Shown piece by piece: positions 10,345-21,455 of a stretch of DNA of 64,000 nt (position 1 is its first letter; each line of letters starts with the position of its first letter). Made by a program: the position numbers and the translations under genes. The DNA is from Citrobacter youngae ATCC 29220 (GTDB lineage: Bacteria; Pseudomonadota; Gammaproteobacteria; Enterobacterales; Enterobacteriaceae): NCBI RefSeq assembly GCF_000155975.1, contig NZ_GG730299.1, positions 558,305 to 622,304 of the forward strand, read 5' to 3'. A model generated the notes under the pieces. The model saw only the letters and a list, made by a program, of their open reading frames with translations, did no database searches and was not told the DNA's origin.

Positions 10345-12503
10345 CAGAAAAAGTAAAACAGTCTGCCGCGCCGGTAACGGGCAATGATGAAATCGATATT
10401 GGCCGTCTGATAGGGACGGTGGTGGAAGCTCGCTGGTGGGTACTCGGTATTACCGCGACGTTTGCGTTGTGTGCGGCGATCTACACGCTGTTTGCCACGC
10501 CGATCTACAGTGCGGATGCGCTGGTGCAAATCGAGCAAAATACCGGAAATTCTCTGGTGCAGGATATTGGCTCGGCATTGTCGAATAAACCGCCGGCTTC
10601 TGAAGCGGAAATTCAGCTCATCCAGTCACGGCTGGTACTGGGAAAAACGGTAGACGATCTCAATCTTGATATCGCCGTGACGAAAGATACCTTCCCGATT
10701 TTTGGCGCTGGCTGGGATCGGTTGATGGGTCTCCAGAATGAAACGGTTAATGTCACCACTTTCACGCTGCCAAAGGGGATGAATGAACAGACGTTTACGC
10801 TAAGCGTGCTGAATGACAAAAGCTATCAGTTAGTCAGTGACGGGGGATTTAGCGCCCGCGGTCAGGTTGGGCAGTTGTTGAATCACGATGGCGTGACGAT
10901 GCTGGTCGAGGCGATTCATGCCAGCCCTGAGAGTCAATTTACCGTCAGCAAATTCTCCACGTTGGGCATGATTAATACTCTGCAAAATAACCTGATGGTG
11001 ACGGAAACCGGGAAAGATACCGGTGTATTGAGCCTGACCTTTACCGGCGAAGACCGCGAACAAATCCGCCAGATCCTTGACAGTATTACCCGCAACTATC
11101 TGCAGCAAAACGTAGAGCGTAAGTCTGAAGAAGCGGCTAAAAGCCTGGCGTTTCTGGCAAAGCAATTGCCGGAGGTGCGTAACCGCCTGGACATTGCTGA
11201 AAACAAGCTGAATGCCTTCCGTCAGGATAAAGACTCCGTGGATTTGCCGCTGGAAGCCAAAGCGGTGCTGGACTCCATGGTAAATATCGACGCGCAGCTC
11301 AACGAACTGACCTTTAAAGAAGCGGAGATCTCCAAGTTATTCACCAAAGCGCACCCGGCGTATCGCACATTGCTGGAAAAACGCCAGGCGCTGGAAGATG
11401 AGAAAAGCAAGCTGAACGGGCGCGTCACGGCAATGCCGAAGACTCAGCAGGAAATTGTCCGCCTGACCCGCGATGTGGAGTCCGGTCAGCAGGTCTATAT
11501 GCAGTTGCTGAACAAGCAGCAGGAACTGAAGATCACCGAGGCCAGTACGGTCGGAGATGTACGCATCGTCGATCCCGCGATTGCCCAGCCAGGCGTGCTG
11601 AAGCCGAAAAAGGCGTTGATTATTCTCGGCAGCATTATTCTTGGTTTGATGCTGTCGGTGGTGGGCGTATTGCTGCGTTCCCTGTTTAATCGCGGCATTG
11701 AAAGCCCGCAGGCGCTGGAAGAGCATGGCATCAGCGTCTATGCCAGCATCCCGCTTTCAGAATGGCAAAAAGCGCGTGATAACGTTCAGACCATTAAAGG
11801 TGTGAAGCGCTACAAGCAAAGCCAGTTACTGGCTGTGGGGAATCCGACGGATCTTGCCATAGAAGCGGTTCGCAGCCTGCGTACCAGTCTGCATTTCGCC
11901 ATGATGCAGGCGCGTAACAACGTGTTGATGCTGACCGGCGTCAGCCCGTCGATAGGTAAAACGTTTGTCTGCGCCAACCTGGCGGCGGTCATCAGCCAAA
12001 CAAACAAACGCGTGCTGTTGATCGACTGCGACATGCGCAAAGGTTATACCCACGAACTGCTGGGGACCAATAACGTTAACGGGCTGTCAGAGATCCTCAT
12101 CGGCAAGGGCGATATTGCATCCAGTGCGAAACCGACCTCCATTGCGAATTTTGATCTGATCCCTCGCGGTCAAATCCCTCCCAATCCTTCCGAGCTTTTG
12201 ATGAGCGAACGCTTTGGCGAACTGATTGCCTGGGCCAGCTCGCACTATGACCTGGTGTTGATAGATACCCCGCCAATACTGGCGGTGACCGATGCGGCGA
12301 TTGTTGGGCGTCATGTCGGCACCACGCTGATGGTGGCGCGCTATGCGGTTAACACGCTGAAAGAGGTGGAAACCAGCCTGAGTCGGTTTGAACAAAACGG
12401 CATTCAGGTGAAAGGGGTGATCCTGAACTCGATCTTCCGTCGCGCCAGCGGGTATCAGGATTACGGTTACTACGAATACGAATACACGTCGGATTCGAAA
12501 TAG
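10341..12503 (+). CDS. wzc: Tyrosine autokinase and polysaccharide co-polymerase Wzc
   Basis: Inner-membrane protein that controls colanic acid polymerisation and export with Wza. Start at 10341 (MTEKVKQS), overlapping wzb by four bases, gives 720 residues as in E. coli. It has an N-terminal Wzz-type domain with a first transmembrane segment near residues 32-52, a long periplasmic coiled-coil part and a second membrane segment near 425-445. The cytoplasmic BY-kinase domain follows, with Walker A GVSPSIGKT and the Walker A' motif LLIDCDMRKG. The C-terminal tyrosine cluster (YQDYGYYEYEY) is the autophosphorylation target of this family. Confidence 0.98.
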   Translation: MTEKVKQSAAPVTGNDEIDIGRLIGTVVEARWWVLGITATFALCAAIYTLFATPIYSADALVQIEQNTGNSLVQDIGSALSNKPPASEAEIQLIQSRLVLGKTVDDLNLDIAVTKDTFPIFGAGWDRLMGLQNETVNVTTFTLPKGMNEQTFTLSVLNDKSYQLVSDGGFSARGQVGQLLNHDGVTMLVEAIHASPESQFTVSKFSTLGMINTLQNNLMVTETGKDTGVLSLTFTGEDREQIRQILDSITRNYLQQNVERKSEEAAKSLAFLAKQLPEVRNRLDIAENKLNAFRQDKDSVDLPLEAKAVLDSMVNIDAQLNELTFKEAEISKLFTKAHPAYRTLLEKRQALEDEKSKLNGRVTAMPKTQQEIVRLTRDVESGQQVYMQLLNKQQELKITEASTVGDVRIVDPAIAQPGVLKPKKALIILGSIILGLMLSVVGVLLRSLFNRGIESPQALEEHGISVYASIPLSEWQKARDNVQTIKGVKRYKQSQLLAVGNPTDLAIEAVRSLRTSLHFAMMQARNNVLMLTGVSPSIGKTFVCANLAAVISQTNKRVLLIDCDMRKGYTHELLGTNNVNGLSEILIGKGDIASSAKPTSIANFDLIPRGQIPPNPSELLMSERFGELIAWASSHYDLVLIDTPPILAVTDAAIVGRHVGTTLMVARYAVNTLKEVETSLSRFEQNGIQVKGVILNSIFRRASGYQDYGYYEYEYTSDSK

Positions 12504-12533
12504 ATAACGCACAGCAACGCATATCGAATGTAG

Positions 12534-12559
12534 GCCTGATAAGCGTAGCGCCATCAGGC
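12534..12559. repeat. REP-type palindrome between wzc and wcaA
   Basis: GCCTGATAAGCG at 12534 is mirrored by CGCCATCAGGC ending at 12559. This REP-like hairpin sits inside the colanic acid operon, in the 77-base gap between wzc and wcaA. It may protect the wza-wzb-wzc part of the message from 3' decay. Confidence 0.8.
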
Positions 12560-12580
12560 AACTTTATCTGGGAAACGAAA

Positions 12581-13423
12581 ATGACGACAGAAAACCCGCT
12601 AATTTCAATTTACATGCCCACCTGGAACCGCCAGCAGCTGGCCATCAGGGCGATTAAATCGGTGCTGCGCCAGGACTATCCTCATTGGGAGATGATCATC
12701 GTGGACGATTGTTCTTCCTCGTATGAGCAACTGCAGCAGTTTGTTGAAGAGCTCAACGACCCACGCGTGTCTTATACGCTTAACGCGACCAACTCCGGGG
12801 CCTGCGCGGTGCGCAATCAGGCCATCATGCAGGCCAATGGGCAATATATCACGGGGATTGATGATGATGACGAATGGACGCCGAATCGTCTGAGCGTGTT
12901 CCTGCAGCATCGTCATCAACTGGTCACGCGGGCGTTTCTGTATGCCAATGACTATGTCTGTGAAGGCGAAGTGTATTCGCAGCCGACCAGTCTGCCGCTC
13001 TATCCGAAGTCCGTGTATTCACGCCGTAAGTTTTATAAGCGCAATATTATTGGTAATCAGGTGTTTACCTGGGCATGGCGTTTTAAAGCATGCCTGTTCG
13101 ATACCACGTTGAAAGCCGCGCAGGATTACGACATTTTCCTCCGAATGGTGGTGGCGTACGGCAAACCGTGGAAGGTCAAAGAGGCGACGCAGATCCTGCA
13201 TGTGAACCACGGTGAGATGCGCATTACCTCATCGCCGCATAAATTCTCCGGCTACTTTCAGTTCTATCGTAAGCACAAAGGTAAATTTGACCGGGCGAGT
13301 AAGAAATATCAGCTGTTTACGCTCTACCAGATCCGCAATAAACGAATGAACTGGCGCACGCTGCTGACGTTGCTTTCCATTCGCAACAGTAAGCGTCTGG
13401 CCGATGGACTGCGAGGACGCTAA
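12581..13423 (+). CDS. wcaA: Colanic acid glycosyltransferase WcaA (GT2)
   Basis: GT-A-fold family 2 transferase adding one of the sugars of the colanic acid repeat on the cytoplasmic face; which sugar it adds is not shown by the sequence. The 280 residues carry the family start ISIYMPTWNR, the nucleotide-binding VDD (41-43) and an acidic run DDDD at 94-97 at the metal-binding position. It is the first gene after the internal REP element. wcaB begins two bases after its stop. Confidence 0.95.
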   Translation: MTTENPLISIYMPTWNRQQLAIRAIKSVLRQDYPHWEMIIVDDCSSSYEQLQQFVEELNDPRVSYTLNATNSGACAVRNQAIMQANGQYITGIDDDDEWTPNRLSVFLQHRHQLVTRAFLYANDYVCEGEVYSQPTSLPLYPKSVYSRRKFYKRNIIGNQVFTWAWRFKACLFDTTLKAAQDYDIFLRMVVAYGKPWKVKEATQILHVNHGEMRITSSPHKFSGYFQFYRKHKGKFDRASKKYQLFTLYQIRNKRMNWRTLLTLLSIRNSKRLADGLRGR

Positions 13424-13425
13424 GT

Positions 13426-13914
13426 ATGCTGGAAGATTTACGCGCGAACGGCTGGAGTCTGCGCCCCTGCTGCATGGTGGTGGCCTATCGGATTGCCCAT
13501 TTTTGCTCCGTCTGGCGTAAAAAAAATATCCTGAACAACCTGTGGGCGGTGCCGGTGCTGGTGCTGTATCGCCTGATCACAGAATGCCTGTTTGGCTATG
13601 AAATTCAGGCCGCTGCATCTATCGGCCGCCGTTTCACCATCCATCATGGCTATGGCGTAGTGATCAATAAAAACGTAGTGGCAGGGGACGATTTGACCCT
13701 GCGCCACGGCGTCACCATTGGCAATCTTGGCGACAAAGACCTGTCCTGTCCGGTCATCGGTAACGGTGTCGAGCTGGGGGCTAATGTCGTTTTGCTCGGT
13801 GATGTCGAAATTGGCGATAACGTGACCATTGGCGCCGGGAGCGTGGTAGTGGATAGCGTCCCCGACAATGCGCTGGTGGTGGGCGAGAAAGCACGAGTGA
13901 AGGTAATAAAATGA
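13426..13914 (+). CDS. wcaB: Colanic acid O-acetyltransferase WcaB
   Basis: Left-handed beta-helix acetyltransferase of the serine-acetyltransferase-like hexapeptide family, thought to acetylate a sugar of the colanic acid repeat with acetyl-CoA. The 162 residues contain the segment FTIHHGYGVVI, the catalytic-type histidine in LRHGVTIGN, and hexapeptide turns through IGAGSVV. It overlaps wcaC by four bases (ATGA), showing tight coupling in the operon. Confidence 0.95.
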   Translation: MLEDLRANGWSLRPCCMVVAYRIAHFCSVWRKKNILNNLWAVPVLVLYRLITECLFGYEIQAAASIGRRFTIHHGYGVVINKNVVAGDDLTLRHGVTIGNLGDKDLSCPVIGNGVELGANVVLLGDVEIGDNVTIGAGSVVVDSVPDNALVVGEKARVKVIK

Positions 13915-15128
13915 ATATCTTACAATTTAATGTGCGACTCGCAGAAGGTGGAGCGGCGGGCGTGGCGTTGGATCTGCATCTTCGCGCGCTGGAGAAAGGG
14001 TTGTCGTCGCGCTTCGTGTACGGCTATGGCAAAGGTGGCAAGAAAAGCGCCAGCCACGGGAATTATCCGCATGTTATCAAACATACGCCGCGCCTGACGT
14101 CGGCGGCGAATATTGCGCTATTTCGTTTCGCTAACCGCGATCTGTTTGGCAATCTCGACAATTTATACCGTACGGTTACCCGTACTTCCGGCCCGCTGGT
14201 ACTGCATTTTCATGTGTTGCACAGCTACTGGTTGAATCTGGAAGAGGTGGTGACATTTTGCCAAAAAGTGAAGGCGCATAAACCGGACATCACCTTCGTC
14301 TGGACGCTGCACGACCACTGGAGCGTGACCGGGCGTTGCGCCTTCACCGATGGTTGTGAAAGCTGGAAAACGGGCTGCCAGAAATGTCCGACGTTGAGTA
14401 ACTATCCGCCGGTAAAAATCGACAAAGCCCATCAGCAGTTGCCCGGTAAGCGGCAGATGTTTCGCGACATGTTAGCGCTTGGCTGCCAGTTTATCTCTCC
14501 CAGTCAGCATGTGGCCGACGCATTTAACAGCCTGTATGGCGTGGGGCGCTGCCGCATTATTAACAACGGTATTGATGTGGCGACCGAAGCCATTCTTGCC
14601 GAGCTGCCCGCCAGACATGAACCGCACGGCAAACCGAAAATCGCGGTGGTAGCTCATGACCTGCGCTATGACGGTAAAACCAATCAGCGCCTGGTGCAGA
14701 AGATGATGGCGCTCGGAGACAACATTGAGCTGCATACCTTCGGCAAATTTTCTCCTTTTGCTGGCGATAACGTCATCAATCATGGCTTTGAAAGCGATAA
14801 ACGAACGTTGATGAGCGCGCTTAACGAAATGGATGGACTGCTGTTCAGCTCCCGCGTTGATAATTACCCGTTGATTTTATGCGAGGCGCTTTCTATCGGC
14901 GTCCCGGTGATTGCTACGCACAGCGAGGCGGCACAAGAGGTGCTGGCGAAAGCGGGCGGCAAAACGTTCAGTGAAGTGGATGTATTGCGGCTGGTACAAC
15001 TGAAAAAATCAGACATCGCGCAGGCGGTATTCGACACGTCGCTTGCCGCGTTCAGCCAGCGCAGCCGGGTGGCATTCAGTGGGCAACAGATGCTGGAGGA
15101 ATATGTCTCGTTCTATCAGAATCTGTAG
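13911..15128 (+). CDS. wcaC: Colanic acid glycosyltransferase WcaC (GT4)
   Basis: GT-B-fold family 4 retaining transferase of the colanic acid pathway; the sugar added is not evident from sequence. The 405 residues match E. coli. The N-terminal domain starts MNILQFNVRLAEGGAAGVA. The C-terminal nucleotide-binding domain contains DNYPLILCEALSIGVPVIA, which carries the glutamate of the family. It overlaps wcaB by four bases, and wcaD starts 26 bases before its stop. Confidence 0.95.
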   Translation: MNILQFNVRLAEGGAAGVALDLHLRALEKGLSSRFVYGYGKGGKKSASHGNYPHVIKHTPRLTSAANIALFRFANRDLFGNLDNLYRTVTRTSGPLVLHFHVLHSYWLNLEEVVTFCQKVKAHKPDITFVWTLHDHWSVTGRCAFTDGCESWKTGCQKCPTLSNYPPVKIDKAHQQLPGKRQMFRDMLALGCQFISPSQHVADAFNSLYGVGRCRIINNGIDVATEAILAELPARHEPHGKPKIAVVAHDLRYDGKTNQRLVQKMMALGDNIELHTFGKFSPFAGDNVINHGFESDKRTLMSALNEMDGLLFSSRVDNYPLILCEALSIGVPVIATHSEAAQEVLAKAGGKTFSEVDVLRLVQLKKSDIAQAVFDTSLAAFSQRSRVAFSGQQMLEEYVSFYQNL

Positions 15129-16320
15129 CTATCTGGTGCTACCGCTGCTTTATCTGCTGGTTAACGTCAAACTTGCCCAGCTTGGCGAGAGCTTTCCGGT
15201 AACGATTGTCACGTTCTTGCCCGTTCTGCTGTTGCTGTTTGTCGAGCGCATCAATATTAAAAAATTAATGATTGCGCTGGGTGTAGGAGGCGGGCTGACG
15301 GCGTTTAACTATCTGTTCGGTCAGTCGCTGGATGCCAGCAAGTACGTCACGTCCGCGATGCTCTTTGTCTATACCGTGGTGATTATTGGCATGGTATGGA
15401 GCATTCGCTTCAAAACCATTTCGCCGCATAACTACATTAAGATCCTGCGGTTCTTCTGGCTGGTTGTCGCGCTGGTGGTGGGGTTAGCGGCGGTTGAAAT
15501 GGCGCAGATAATTCTCAGTGGCGGCAGCAGTTTAATGGAAGTTATTTCGAAATATCTTATTTACAGTAACAGCTATGTTCTGAACTTTATTAAGTTTGGC
15601 GGCAAGCGTACCACTGCGCTCTATTTCGAACCGGCATTCTTCGCTCTGGCGTTAATCTCAATTTGGCTCAGTATCAAACAGTTTGGTATCAAAACGCCTA
15701 AGTCCGATGCTATGATTCTGGCAGGGATAATATTATCAGGATCGTTTTCAGGGGTAATGACGTTTATTTTGTTTTACCTCCTGGAGTGGGCGTTCCAGTA
15801 TCTGAATAAGGATGCGATAAAAAAGAAGCTACCTCTGGCGATAATCTCATTTAGCGTGTTTTTAGTCGGTGTGATATTCGCGTTTCCGTACATTGCAACC
15901 CGGCTTGGGGATTTAGGAACCGAGGGGTCGTCATCGTATTATCGCATCGTAGGGCCGTTAGTGATGGTCGGTTATTCGTTACTGAATGTTGATGGTGTTG
16001 TGAGATTCGGTTCGCTGTATGAATATGTTGCATCATTCGGAATTTTTAACGGTGCAGATGTGGGTAAAACGATAGACAATGGTTTGTATCTGCTGATTAT
16101 TTATTTTTCGTGGTTTGCTGTGATATTAGCCCTGTGGTACATGGGGAAAATCACGAAAATGATGATTAATGCGTTTGGTGATAATCAGAATTATCGGGTA
16201 CAGCTTTATCTTTTTACGCCGCTATCGCTGTTTTTTACAGGATCAGTATTTAGTCCGGAATACGCATTTTTAATTGTGTGTCCGTTTATTTTGCGCAAGG
16301 CGCTGAATATCGCGAGGTAA
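15103..16320 (+). CDS. wcaD: Colanic acid polymerase WcaD (Wzy-type)
   Basis: Polytopic inner-membrane protein taken as the polymerase that links lipid-bound repeat units in the periplasm. Start at 15103 ([11 protein letters not shown]) gives 405 residues as in E. coli. An upstream in-frame start at 15043 lies deep inside wcaC and was not used. Around ten hydrophobic segments alternate with short loops, and a larger loop around [20 protein letters not shown] is conserved with E. coli. It is slightly more AT-rich than its neighbours, as polymerase genes often are. Confidence 0.93.
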   Translation: MSRSIRICSYLVLPLLYLLVNVKLAQLGESFPVTIVTFLPVLLLLFVERINIKKLMIALGVGGGLTAFNYLFGQSLDASKYVTSAMLFVYTVVIIGMVWSIRFKTISPHNYIKILRFFWLVVALVVGLAAVEMAQIILSGGSSLMEVISKYLIYSNSYVLNFIKFGGKRTTALYFEPAFFALALISIWLSIKQFGIKTPKSDAMILAGIILSGSFSGVMTFILFYLLEWAFQYLNKDAIKKKLPLAIISFSVFLVGVIFAFPYIATRLGDLGTEGSSSYYRIVGPLVMVGYSLLNVDGVVRFGSLYEYVASFGIFNGADVGKTIDNGLYLLIIYFSWFAVILALWYMGKITKMMINAFGDNQNYRVQLYLFTPLSLFFTGSVFSPEYAFLIVCPFILRKALNIAR

Positions 16321-16325
16321 ATCAC

Positions 16326-17072
16326 ATGCTGCTCAGTATTATTACCGTCGCCTTTCGCAATCTGGAAGGGATCGTCAAAACTCACGCCTCGCTGGCGCAC
16401 CTGGCGCAGGCGGGCGATATCAGTTTTGAGTGGATCGTTGTTGACGGCGGCTCCTCTGACGGTACGTCGGCGTTTCTTGAAGGGCTCGCTGGAGAGCACC
16501 GGTTACGGTTTGTCAGCGAACCGGACAACGGTATCTATGATGCGATGAACAAAGGGATCGCTATGGCGCGCGGACGGTTTGCGCTGTTCCTCAACTCCGG
16601 GGATATTCTGCATGCGGACGCGGCCCATTTTATCCGCCAGCTAAAAACGCAGAGTGATAAAGCCATGGTTATTGGCGATGCGTTGCTGGATTTCGGCAAT
16701 GGTAACAAAATTAAGCGACGGGCAAAGCCGGGTTGGTATATTTATCACAGCCTGCCCGCCAGCCATCAGGCAATCTTTTTTCCGCTCTCGGGACTGAATG
16801 TCTGGCGCTATGATTTGCAATATAAAATTTCGTCCGACTACGCGCTCGCCGCTCAATTATACAAGTCCGGTTACGCTTTTAAAAAACTGAACGGACTGGT
16901 GTCAGAGTTTTCTATGGGCGGGGTGTCAACGACGAATAATCTGGAATTGTGCCGGGATGCCAAAAAGGTACAGCGGCAGATATTACATATGCCAGGTTTT
17001 TGGACCGGGTTGTCTGAATATTTACGGTTGCGCACCACCGGTAAAACCAAAACCTTATATGGCAAAACGTAA
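16326..17072 (+). CDS. wcaE: Colanic acid glycosyltransferase WcaE (GT2)
   Basis: Family 2 glycosyltransferase of colanic acid assembly. Start at 16326 ([10 protein letters not shown]) gives 248 residues, the E. coli length; an upstream frame start at 16278 is inside wcaD. The nucleotide-sugar motif VDGGSSDG is at residues 39-46, followed by the segment [14 protein letters not shown] and LNSGD at the metal-binding position. It lies between wcaD and wcaF with gaps of under ten bases. Confidence 0.95.
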   Translation: MLLSIITVAFRNLEGIVKTHASLAHLAQAGDISFEWIVVDGGSSDGTSAFLEGLAGEHRLRFVSEPDNGIYDAMNKGIAMARGRFALFLNSGDILHADAAHFIRQLKTQSDKAMVIGDALLDFGNGNKIKRRAKPGWYIYHSLPASHQAIFFPLSGLNVWRYDLQYKISSDYALAAQLYKSGYAFKKLNGLVSEFSMGGVSTTNNLELCRDAKKVQRQILHMPGFWTGLSEYLRLRTTGKTKTLYGKT

Positions 17073-17081
17073 GGGCATATT

Positions 17082-17636
17082 ATGCAGGATCTCAGTGGCT
17101 TTAAAGTACCTGGAGGATTTCGCGGCGGTGGTGCCATTAAAGTGCAATTGTGGTGGGCGGTGCAGGCAACATTATTCCGCTGGTCCCCACAGGTTATGTA
17201 TCGCTGGCGTGTGTTTTTATTACGAATGTTTGGCGCAAAAATAGGAAAAAACGTAGTTATTCGACCTTCAGTAAAAATTACTTATCCGTGGAAATTAACC
17301 CTGGGCGATTATGCCTGGGTGGGCGATGACACGGTTTTATATACGTTGGGTAATATTACGATTGGCGCCCACGCGGTTATTTCGCAGAAAAGTTATTTAT
17401 GCACCGGGAGCCATGATTACGCCAGTCAACATTTTGATATTAACGCCACGCCGATTGTGGTTGGCGATAAATGCTGGCTGGCGACAGATGTCTTTGTCGC
17501 GCCAGGCGTGACGATTGGCGACGGCACCGTCGTCGGAGCACGAAGCAGCGTATTTAAATCGCTGCCAGCAAATGTCGTTTGTCGGGGAAATCCCGCAGTA
17601 GTCACGCGCGAACGCGTTGAGAAAGTTACTCCCTGA
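17082..17636 (+). CDS. wcaF: Colanic acid O-acetyltransferase WcaF
   Basis: Second hexapeptide-repeat acetyltransferase of the operon, expected to O-acetylate a fucosyl residue of colanic acid. The 184 residues show left-handed beta-helix turns (IGKNVVIRPSVKI, ITIGAHAVIS) and a catalytic-type histidine in the TGSHDYAS segment; in E. coli it is 182 residues. It ends 24 bases before gmd, where the operon turns to nucleotide-sugar genes. Confidence 0.94.
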   Translation: MQDLSGFKVPGGFRGGGAIKVQLWWAVQATLFRWSPQVMYRWRVFLLRMFGAKIGKNVVIRPSVKITYPWKLTLGDYAWVGDDTVLYTLGNITIGAHAVISQKSYLCTGSHDYASQHFDINATPIVVGDKCWLATDVFVAPGVTIGDGTVVGARSSVFKSLPANVVCRGNPAVVTRERVEKVTP

Positions 17637-17660
17637 GGGGATCATTTAAGAGGTAATAAC

Positions 17661-18782
17661 ATGTCAAAAGTCGCTCTCATCACTGGCGTAACCGGGCAGG
17701 ATGGTTCTTACCTGGCAGAATTCCTGCTGGAAAAAGGGTATGAAGTACACGGTATTAAGCGTCGCGCTTCATCATTCAACACCGAACGTGTGGATCACAT
17801 CTATCAGGATCCGCACTCAAGCAATCCCAAATTCCATCTGCACTATGGCGATTTGACGGATTCATCCAACCTGACCCGTATTTTAAAAGAGGTCCAACCG
17901 GACGAGGTCTACAATCTGGGCGCCATGAGCCACGTTGCGGTGTCGTTTGATTCCCCAGAATACACTGCGGATGTCGATGCGATCGGTACGTTGCGTTTGC
18001 TGGAGGCTATCCGCTTCCTCGGTCTGGAAAAGAAAACCCGTTTCTACCAGGCCTCCACCTCAGAACTCTACGGCCTGGTACAGGAAATCCCGCAGAAAGA
18101 GACCACGCCGTTCTATCCGCGCTCGCCGTATGCCGTTGCTAAGCTGTACGCCTACTGGATAACCGTCAACTACCGCGAATCTTACGGTATGTATGCCTGT
18201 AACGGCATTCTGTTTAATCACGAATCACCGCGTCGCGGCGAAACCTTTGTCACCCGCAAAATTACCCGTGCGATCGCCAACATCGCTCAGGGGCTGGAGT
18301 CGTGCCTGTACCTGGGCAACATGGATTCACTGCGCGACTGGGGGCATGCCAAAGATTACGTCAGGATGCAGTGGATGATGCTGCAACAGGAACAGCCGGA
18401 AGATTTCGTGATTGCTACCGGCGTGCAGTATTCCGTGCGTCAGTTTGTAGAAATGGCGGCGGCGCAACTGGGGATCAAACTGCGTTTTGAAGGCGAAGGC
18501 GTGAATGAAAAAGGCATTGTGGTTTCCGTAACTGGACACGATGCGCCGGGCGTTAAACCTGGGGACGTGATAATCGCTGTCGATCCGCGTTATTTCCGCC
18601 CGGCAGAGGTGGAAACCCTATTGGGCGACCCGGCCAGGGCACATGAAAAACTGGGCTGGAAACCGGAAATTACGCTGCGCCAGATGATCTCGGAAATGGT
18701 TGCCAACGATCTTGAGGCTGCGAAGAAACATTCCCTGCTGAAGTCGCACGGTTACGAGGTCGCCATCGCGCTGGAGTACTGA
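17661..18782 (+). CDS. gmd: GDP-mannose 4,6-dehydratase
   Basis: Converts GDP-D-mannose to GDP-4-keto-6-deoxy-D-mannose, the first step to GDP-L-fucose for colanic acid. Short-chain dehydrogenase/reductase fold with the NADP motif GVTGQDG (9-15), catalytic Thr133 and Glu135 in ASTSELYG, and Tyr157/Lys161 in the YXXXK motif. The 373 residues are full length. wcaG starts two bases after its stop, and its product uses this product directly. Confidence 0.98.
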   Translation: MSKVALITGVTGQDGSYLAEFLLEKGYEVHGIKRRASSFNTERVDHIYQDPHSSNPKFHLHYGDLTDSSNLTRILKEVQPDEVYNLGAMSHVAVSFDSPEYTADVDAIGTLRLLEAIRFLGLEKKTRFYQASTSELYGLVQEIPQKETTPFYPRSPYAVAKLYAYWITVNYRESYGMYACNGILFNHESPRRGETFVTRKITRAIANIAQGLESCLYLGNMDSLRDWGHAKDYVRMQWMMLQQEQPEDFVIATGVQYSVRQFVEMAAAQLGIKLRFEGEGVNEKGIVVSVTGHDAPGVKPGDVIIAVDPRYFRPAEVETLLGDPARAHEKLGWKPEITLRQMISEMVANDLEAAKKHSLLKSHGYEVAIALEY

Positions 18783-18784
18783 GG

Positions 18785-19750
18785 ATGAAGAGACAACGTA
18801 TTTTTGTGGCGGGCCATCGCGGGATGGTGGGGTCCGCCATCGTAAGACAGCTGGCCCAACGAGATGATGTTGAGCTGGTGCTGCGTACCCGCGACGAGCT
18901 TAACCTGCTGGACGGAGATGCGGTGCGTCAGTTCTTCGCCGCTGAACGTATTGACCAGGTGTACCTGGCGGCGGCAAAAGTGGGCGGGATTGTGGCGAAT
19001 AATACTTATCCTGCTGATTTTATTTACGAAAACATGATGATTGAGAGCAACATCATTCATGCGGCGCATCTGCATAACGTGAATAAACTGCTCTTTCTCG
19101 GGTCATCCTGCATTTATCCAAAGCATGCCACCCAGCCAATAGCCGAAAGCGAGCTATTGCAGGGGCAACTGGAGCCCACTAACGAACCGTATGCGATTGC
19201 CAAAATAGCCGGTATCAAGCTGTGTGAATCGTATAACCGTCAGTATGGCCGTGATTATCGCTCGGTAATGCCGACGAATTTATACGGGCCGCATGACAAC
19301 TTTCATCCGAGCAATTCGCATGTGATCCCGGCGCTGCTGCGCCGCTTTCATGAAGCCTGCGAACAAAATGCGCCGGATGTGGTGGTGTGGGGAAGCGGCA
19401 CGCCGATGCGCGAGTTTCTGCATGTGGATGATATGGCGGCGGCCAGCATCCACGTAATGGAACTGGCTCAGGAAGTCTGGCAGGAATATACCCAGCCGAT
19501 GCTGTCGCACATCAACGTGGGGACCGGCGTGGACTGCACCATTCGTGAACTGGCCCACACCATCGCAAAGGTAGTGGGTTACAAGGGGCGCGTGGTGTTT
19601 GACGCCAGCAAACCGGACGGCACGCCGCGCAAATTGCTCGACGTGACGCGGCTGCATCAGTTGGGCTGGTATCACGAGGTATCCCTGGAGGCCGGGCTTG
19701 CCAGCACCTGGCAGTGGTTCCTTGAGAACCAGCAGCGCTATCGGGGGTAA
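18785..19750 (+). CDS. wcaG: GDP-L-fucose synthase
   Basis: Bifunctional 3,5-epimerase and 4-reductase that turns GDP-4-keto-6-deoxymannose into GDP-L-fucose with NADPH (also called Fcl). It is an SDR protein of 321 residues with the coenzyme motif GHRGMVGS and the catalytic residues Ser107, Cys109, Tyr136 and Lys140 at the same numbers as in the E. coli enzyme. It follows gmd and precedes gmm with two-base gaps. Confidence 0.98.
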   Translation: MKRQRIFVAGHRGMVGSAIVRQLAQRDDVELVLRTRDELNLLDGDAVRQFFAAERIDQVYLAAAKVGGIVANNTYPADFIYENMMIESNIIHAAHLHNVNKLLFLGSSCIYPKHATQPIAESELLQGQLEPTNEPYAIAKIAGIKLCESYNRQYGRDYRSVMPTNLYGPHDNFHPSNSHVIPALLRRFHEACEQNAPDVVVWGSGTPMREFLHVDDMAAASIHVMELAQEVWQEYTQPMLSHINVGTGVDCTIRELAHTIAKVVGYKGRVVFDASKPDGTPRKLLDVTRLHQLGWYHEVSLEAGLASTWQWFLENQQRYRG

Positions 19751-19752
19751 GC

Positions 19753-20232
19753 ATGTTTTTACGTCATGAGGATTTTGCCACCGTTGTACGTTCAACCCCG
19801 CTGATTTCCATCGATTTGATTGTGGAAAACGCCGAGGGAGAATTTCTGCTGGGTAAGCGCCTCAATCGTCCGGCGCAGGGCTACTGGTTTGTTCCCGGCG
19901 GTCGGGTGCAAAAGAATGAACCGCTGCACGCGGCCTTTGAACGACTGACTGATGCTGAGCTGGGGTTGCGTCTGCCGCTGACCGCCGCTGAGTTTTATGG
20001 TGTCTGGCAGCACTTCTATGACGATAACTTTTCCGGGGATGATTTCTCAACGCATTACATCGTGCTGGGATTTCGTCTGCGCGTGTCGGAAAACGATCTG
20101 CAACTGCCGGATGTGCAACATGATGCGTACCGCTGGCTGGCGGCGACAGAGATTTTGGCCAGTGACAGCGTGCACACCAACAGCCGGGCTTACTTTTGCG
20201 AAGCAAGCCAGAGCGGAGTACCCGGGCTATGA
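19753..20232 (+). CDS. gmm: GDP-mannose mannosyl hydrolase
   Basis: Nudix-fold enzyme (also WcaH/NudD) that hydrolyses GDP-mannose or GDP-glucose to GDP and free sugar with inversion, possibly tuning GDP-mannose supply. The 159 residues carry the variant Nudix box from about residue 50 ([20 protein letters not shown]). This box lacks the usual REUXEE sequence, as is characteristic of this subfamily. Its stop overlaps the wcaI start. Confidence 0.96.
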   Translation: MFLRHEDFATVVRSTPLISIDLIVENAEGEFLLGKRLNRPAQGYWFVPGGRVQKNEPLHAAFERLTDAELGLRLPLTAAEFYGVWQHFYDDNFSGDDFSTHYIVLGFRLRVSENDLQLPDVQHDAYRWLAATEILASDSVHTNSRAYFCEASQSGVPGL

Positions 20233-21455
20233 GGATCCTGGTGTATGGCATCAACTACTCGCCAGAGCTTACCGGCATCGGCAAATACACCGGTGAAATG
20301 GTGGAGTGGATGGCGCAACAGGGGCATGACGTTCGGGTGATCACCGCGCCGCCTTATTATCCGCAATGGAAAGTAAATGGCCGCTACTCATCCTGGCGCT
20401 ACCGTTGCGAGCAGGGCGATGCCACCGTCTGGCGTTGTCCGCTGTATGTGCCCGAGCAACCCTCAACGCTCAAGCGTCTGCTGCATTTGGGCAGTTTCGC
20501 CCTGAGCAGTTTTTTCCCGCTGCTGGCGCAACGTCGCTGGAAGCCGGATCGCATCATCGGCGTGGTGCCAACGCTGTTTTGCACGCCGGGTATGCGCTTG
20601 CTGGCAAAACTCTGTGGCGCGCGCACATTGCTCCACATTCAGGATTATGAAGTCGATGCCATGCTGGGACTTGGGATGGCGGGCAATGGCAAGCGTGGTG
20701 TGGTGGCGAAACTGGCCAGCGCCTTTGAACGCAGTGGTTTGCACAACGTGGACAATATTTCGACAATTTCTCGTTCCATGATGCACAAAGCCGTGGAAAA
20801 AGGCGTTGCGCCAGACAAGGTTATTTTCTTTCCAAACTGGTCGGAAGTGGCGCGATTTCGTGATGTGACCGACGCAGATGCTTTGGCGTTGCGCCAGAAA
20901 CTGGGTTTGCCCGCAGATAAAAAAATCATTCTCTACTCGGGCAATATCGGTGAAAAGCAGGGGCTTGAGAGCGTGATCGACGCAGCTGTCGAGTTGAGCG
21001 AACAACCGTGGCTGTTTGCGATCGTCGGGCAGGGCGGTGGCAAAGCGCGTCTGGAGGCCATGGTCAGCGAACGTGGCCTGCGCAATGTGATGTTTTTCCC
21101 ACTGCAACCTTATGAGGCGCTGCCTGCGCTGCTCAAGTTCGCGGCCTGTCATCTGGTTGTACAAAAGCGCGGCGCGGCAGATGCCGTATTGCCCTCCAAA
21201 CTGACCAATATTCTCGCCGTTGGCGGTAACGCGGTGATTACCGCCGAGCCTGAAACCGAGTTAGGTCAACTGTGCGACGCTCACCCTGGCATTGCGGTGT
21301 GTGTCGAGCCGGAATCAGTGAATGCGCTGGTTTGCGGGATTCAACGGGCGCTAACAATGCCAAAAGTTAACACGGTGGCACGTGAGTATGCCGAACGCAC
21401 GTTGGATAAAGAAAACGTGCTGAGTCAATTTATTGCTGATATTCGGGGTACATGA
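20229..21455 (+). CDS. wcaI: Colanic acid glycosyltransferase WcaI (GT4)
   Basis: Family 4 glycosyltransferase, usually proposed to add the first fucose to the lipid-linked glucose. Start at 20229 ([20 protein letters not shown]), overlapping gmm by four bases, gives 408 residues; a start 11 codons upstream is within gmm. The substrate loop GIGKYTGEM and the C-terminal donor domain ([14 protein letters not shown]) are clear. manC starts at the last base of its stop (TGATG). Confidence 0.95.
   Translation: MRILVYGINYSPELTGIGKYTGEMVEWMAQQGHDVRVITAPPYYPQWKVNGRYSSWRYRCEQGDATVWRCPLYVPEQPSTLKRLLHLGSFALSSFFPLLAQRRWKPDRIIGVVPTLFCTPGMRLLAKLCGARTLLHIQDYEVDAMLGLGMAGNGKRGVVAKLASAFERSGLHNVDNISTISRSMMHKAVEKGVAPDKVIFFPNWSEVARFRDVTDADALALRQKLGLPADKKIILYSGNIGEKQGLESVIDAAVELSEQPWLFAIVGQGGGKARLEAMVSERGLRNVMFFPLQPYEALPALLKFAACHLVVQKRGAADAVLPSKLTNILAVGGNAVITAEPETELGQLCDAHPGIAVCVEPESVNALVCGIQRALTMPKVNTVAREYAERTLDKENVLSQFIADIRGT

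Noticed and set aside
20463-21164. 233-residue minus-strand frame opposite wcaI
   Set aside because: Antisense shadow of wcaI with no domain pattern and no ribosome-binding signal.
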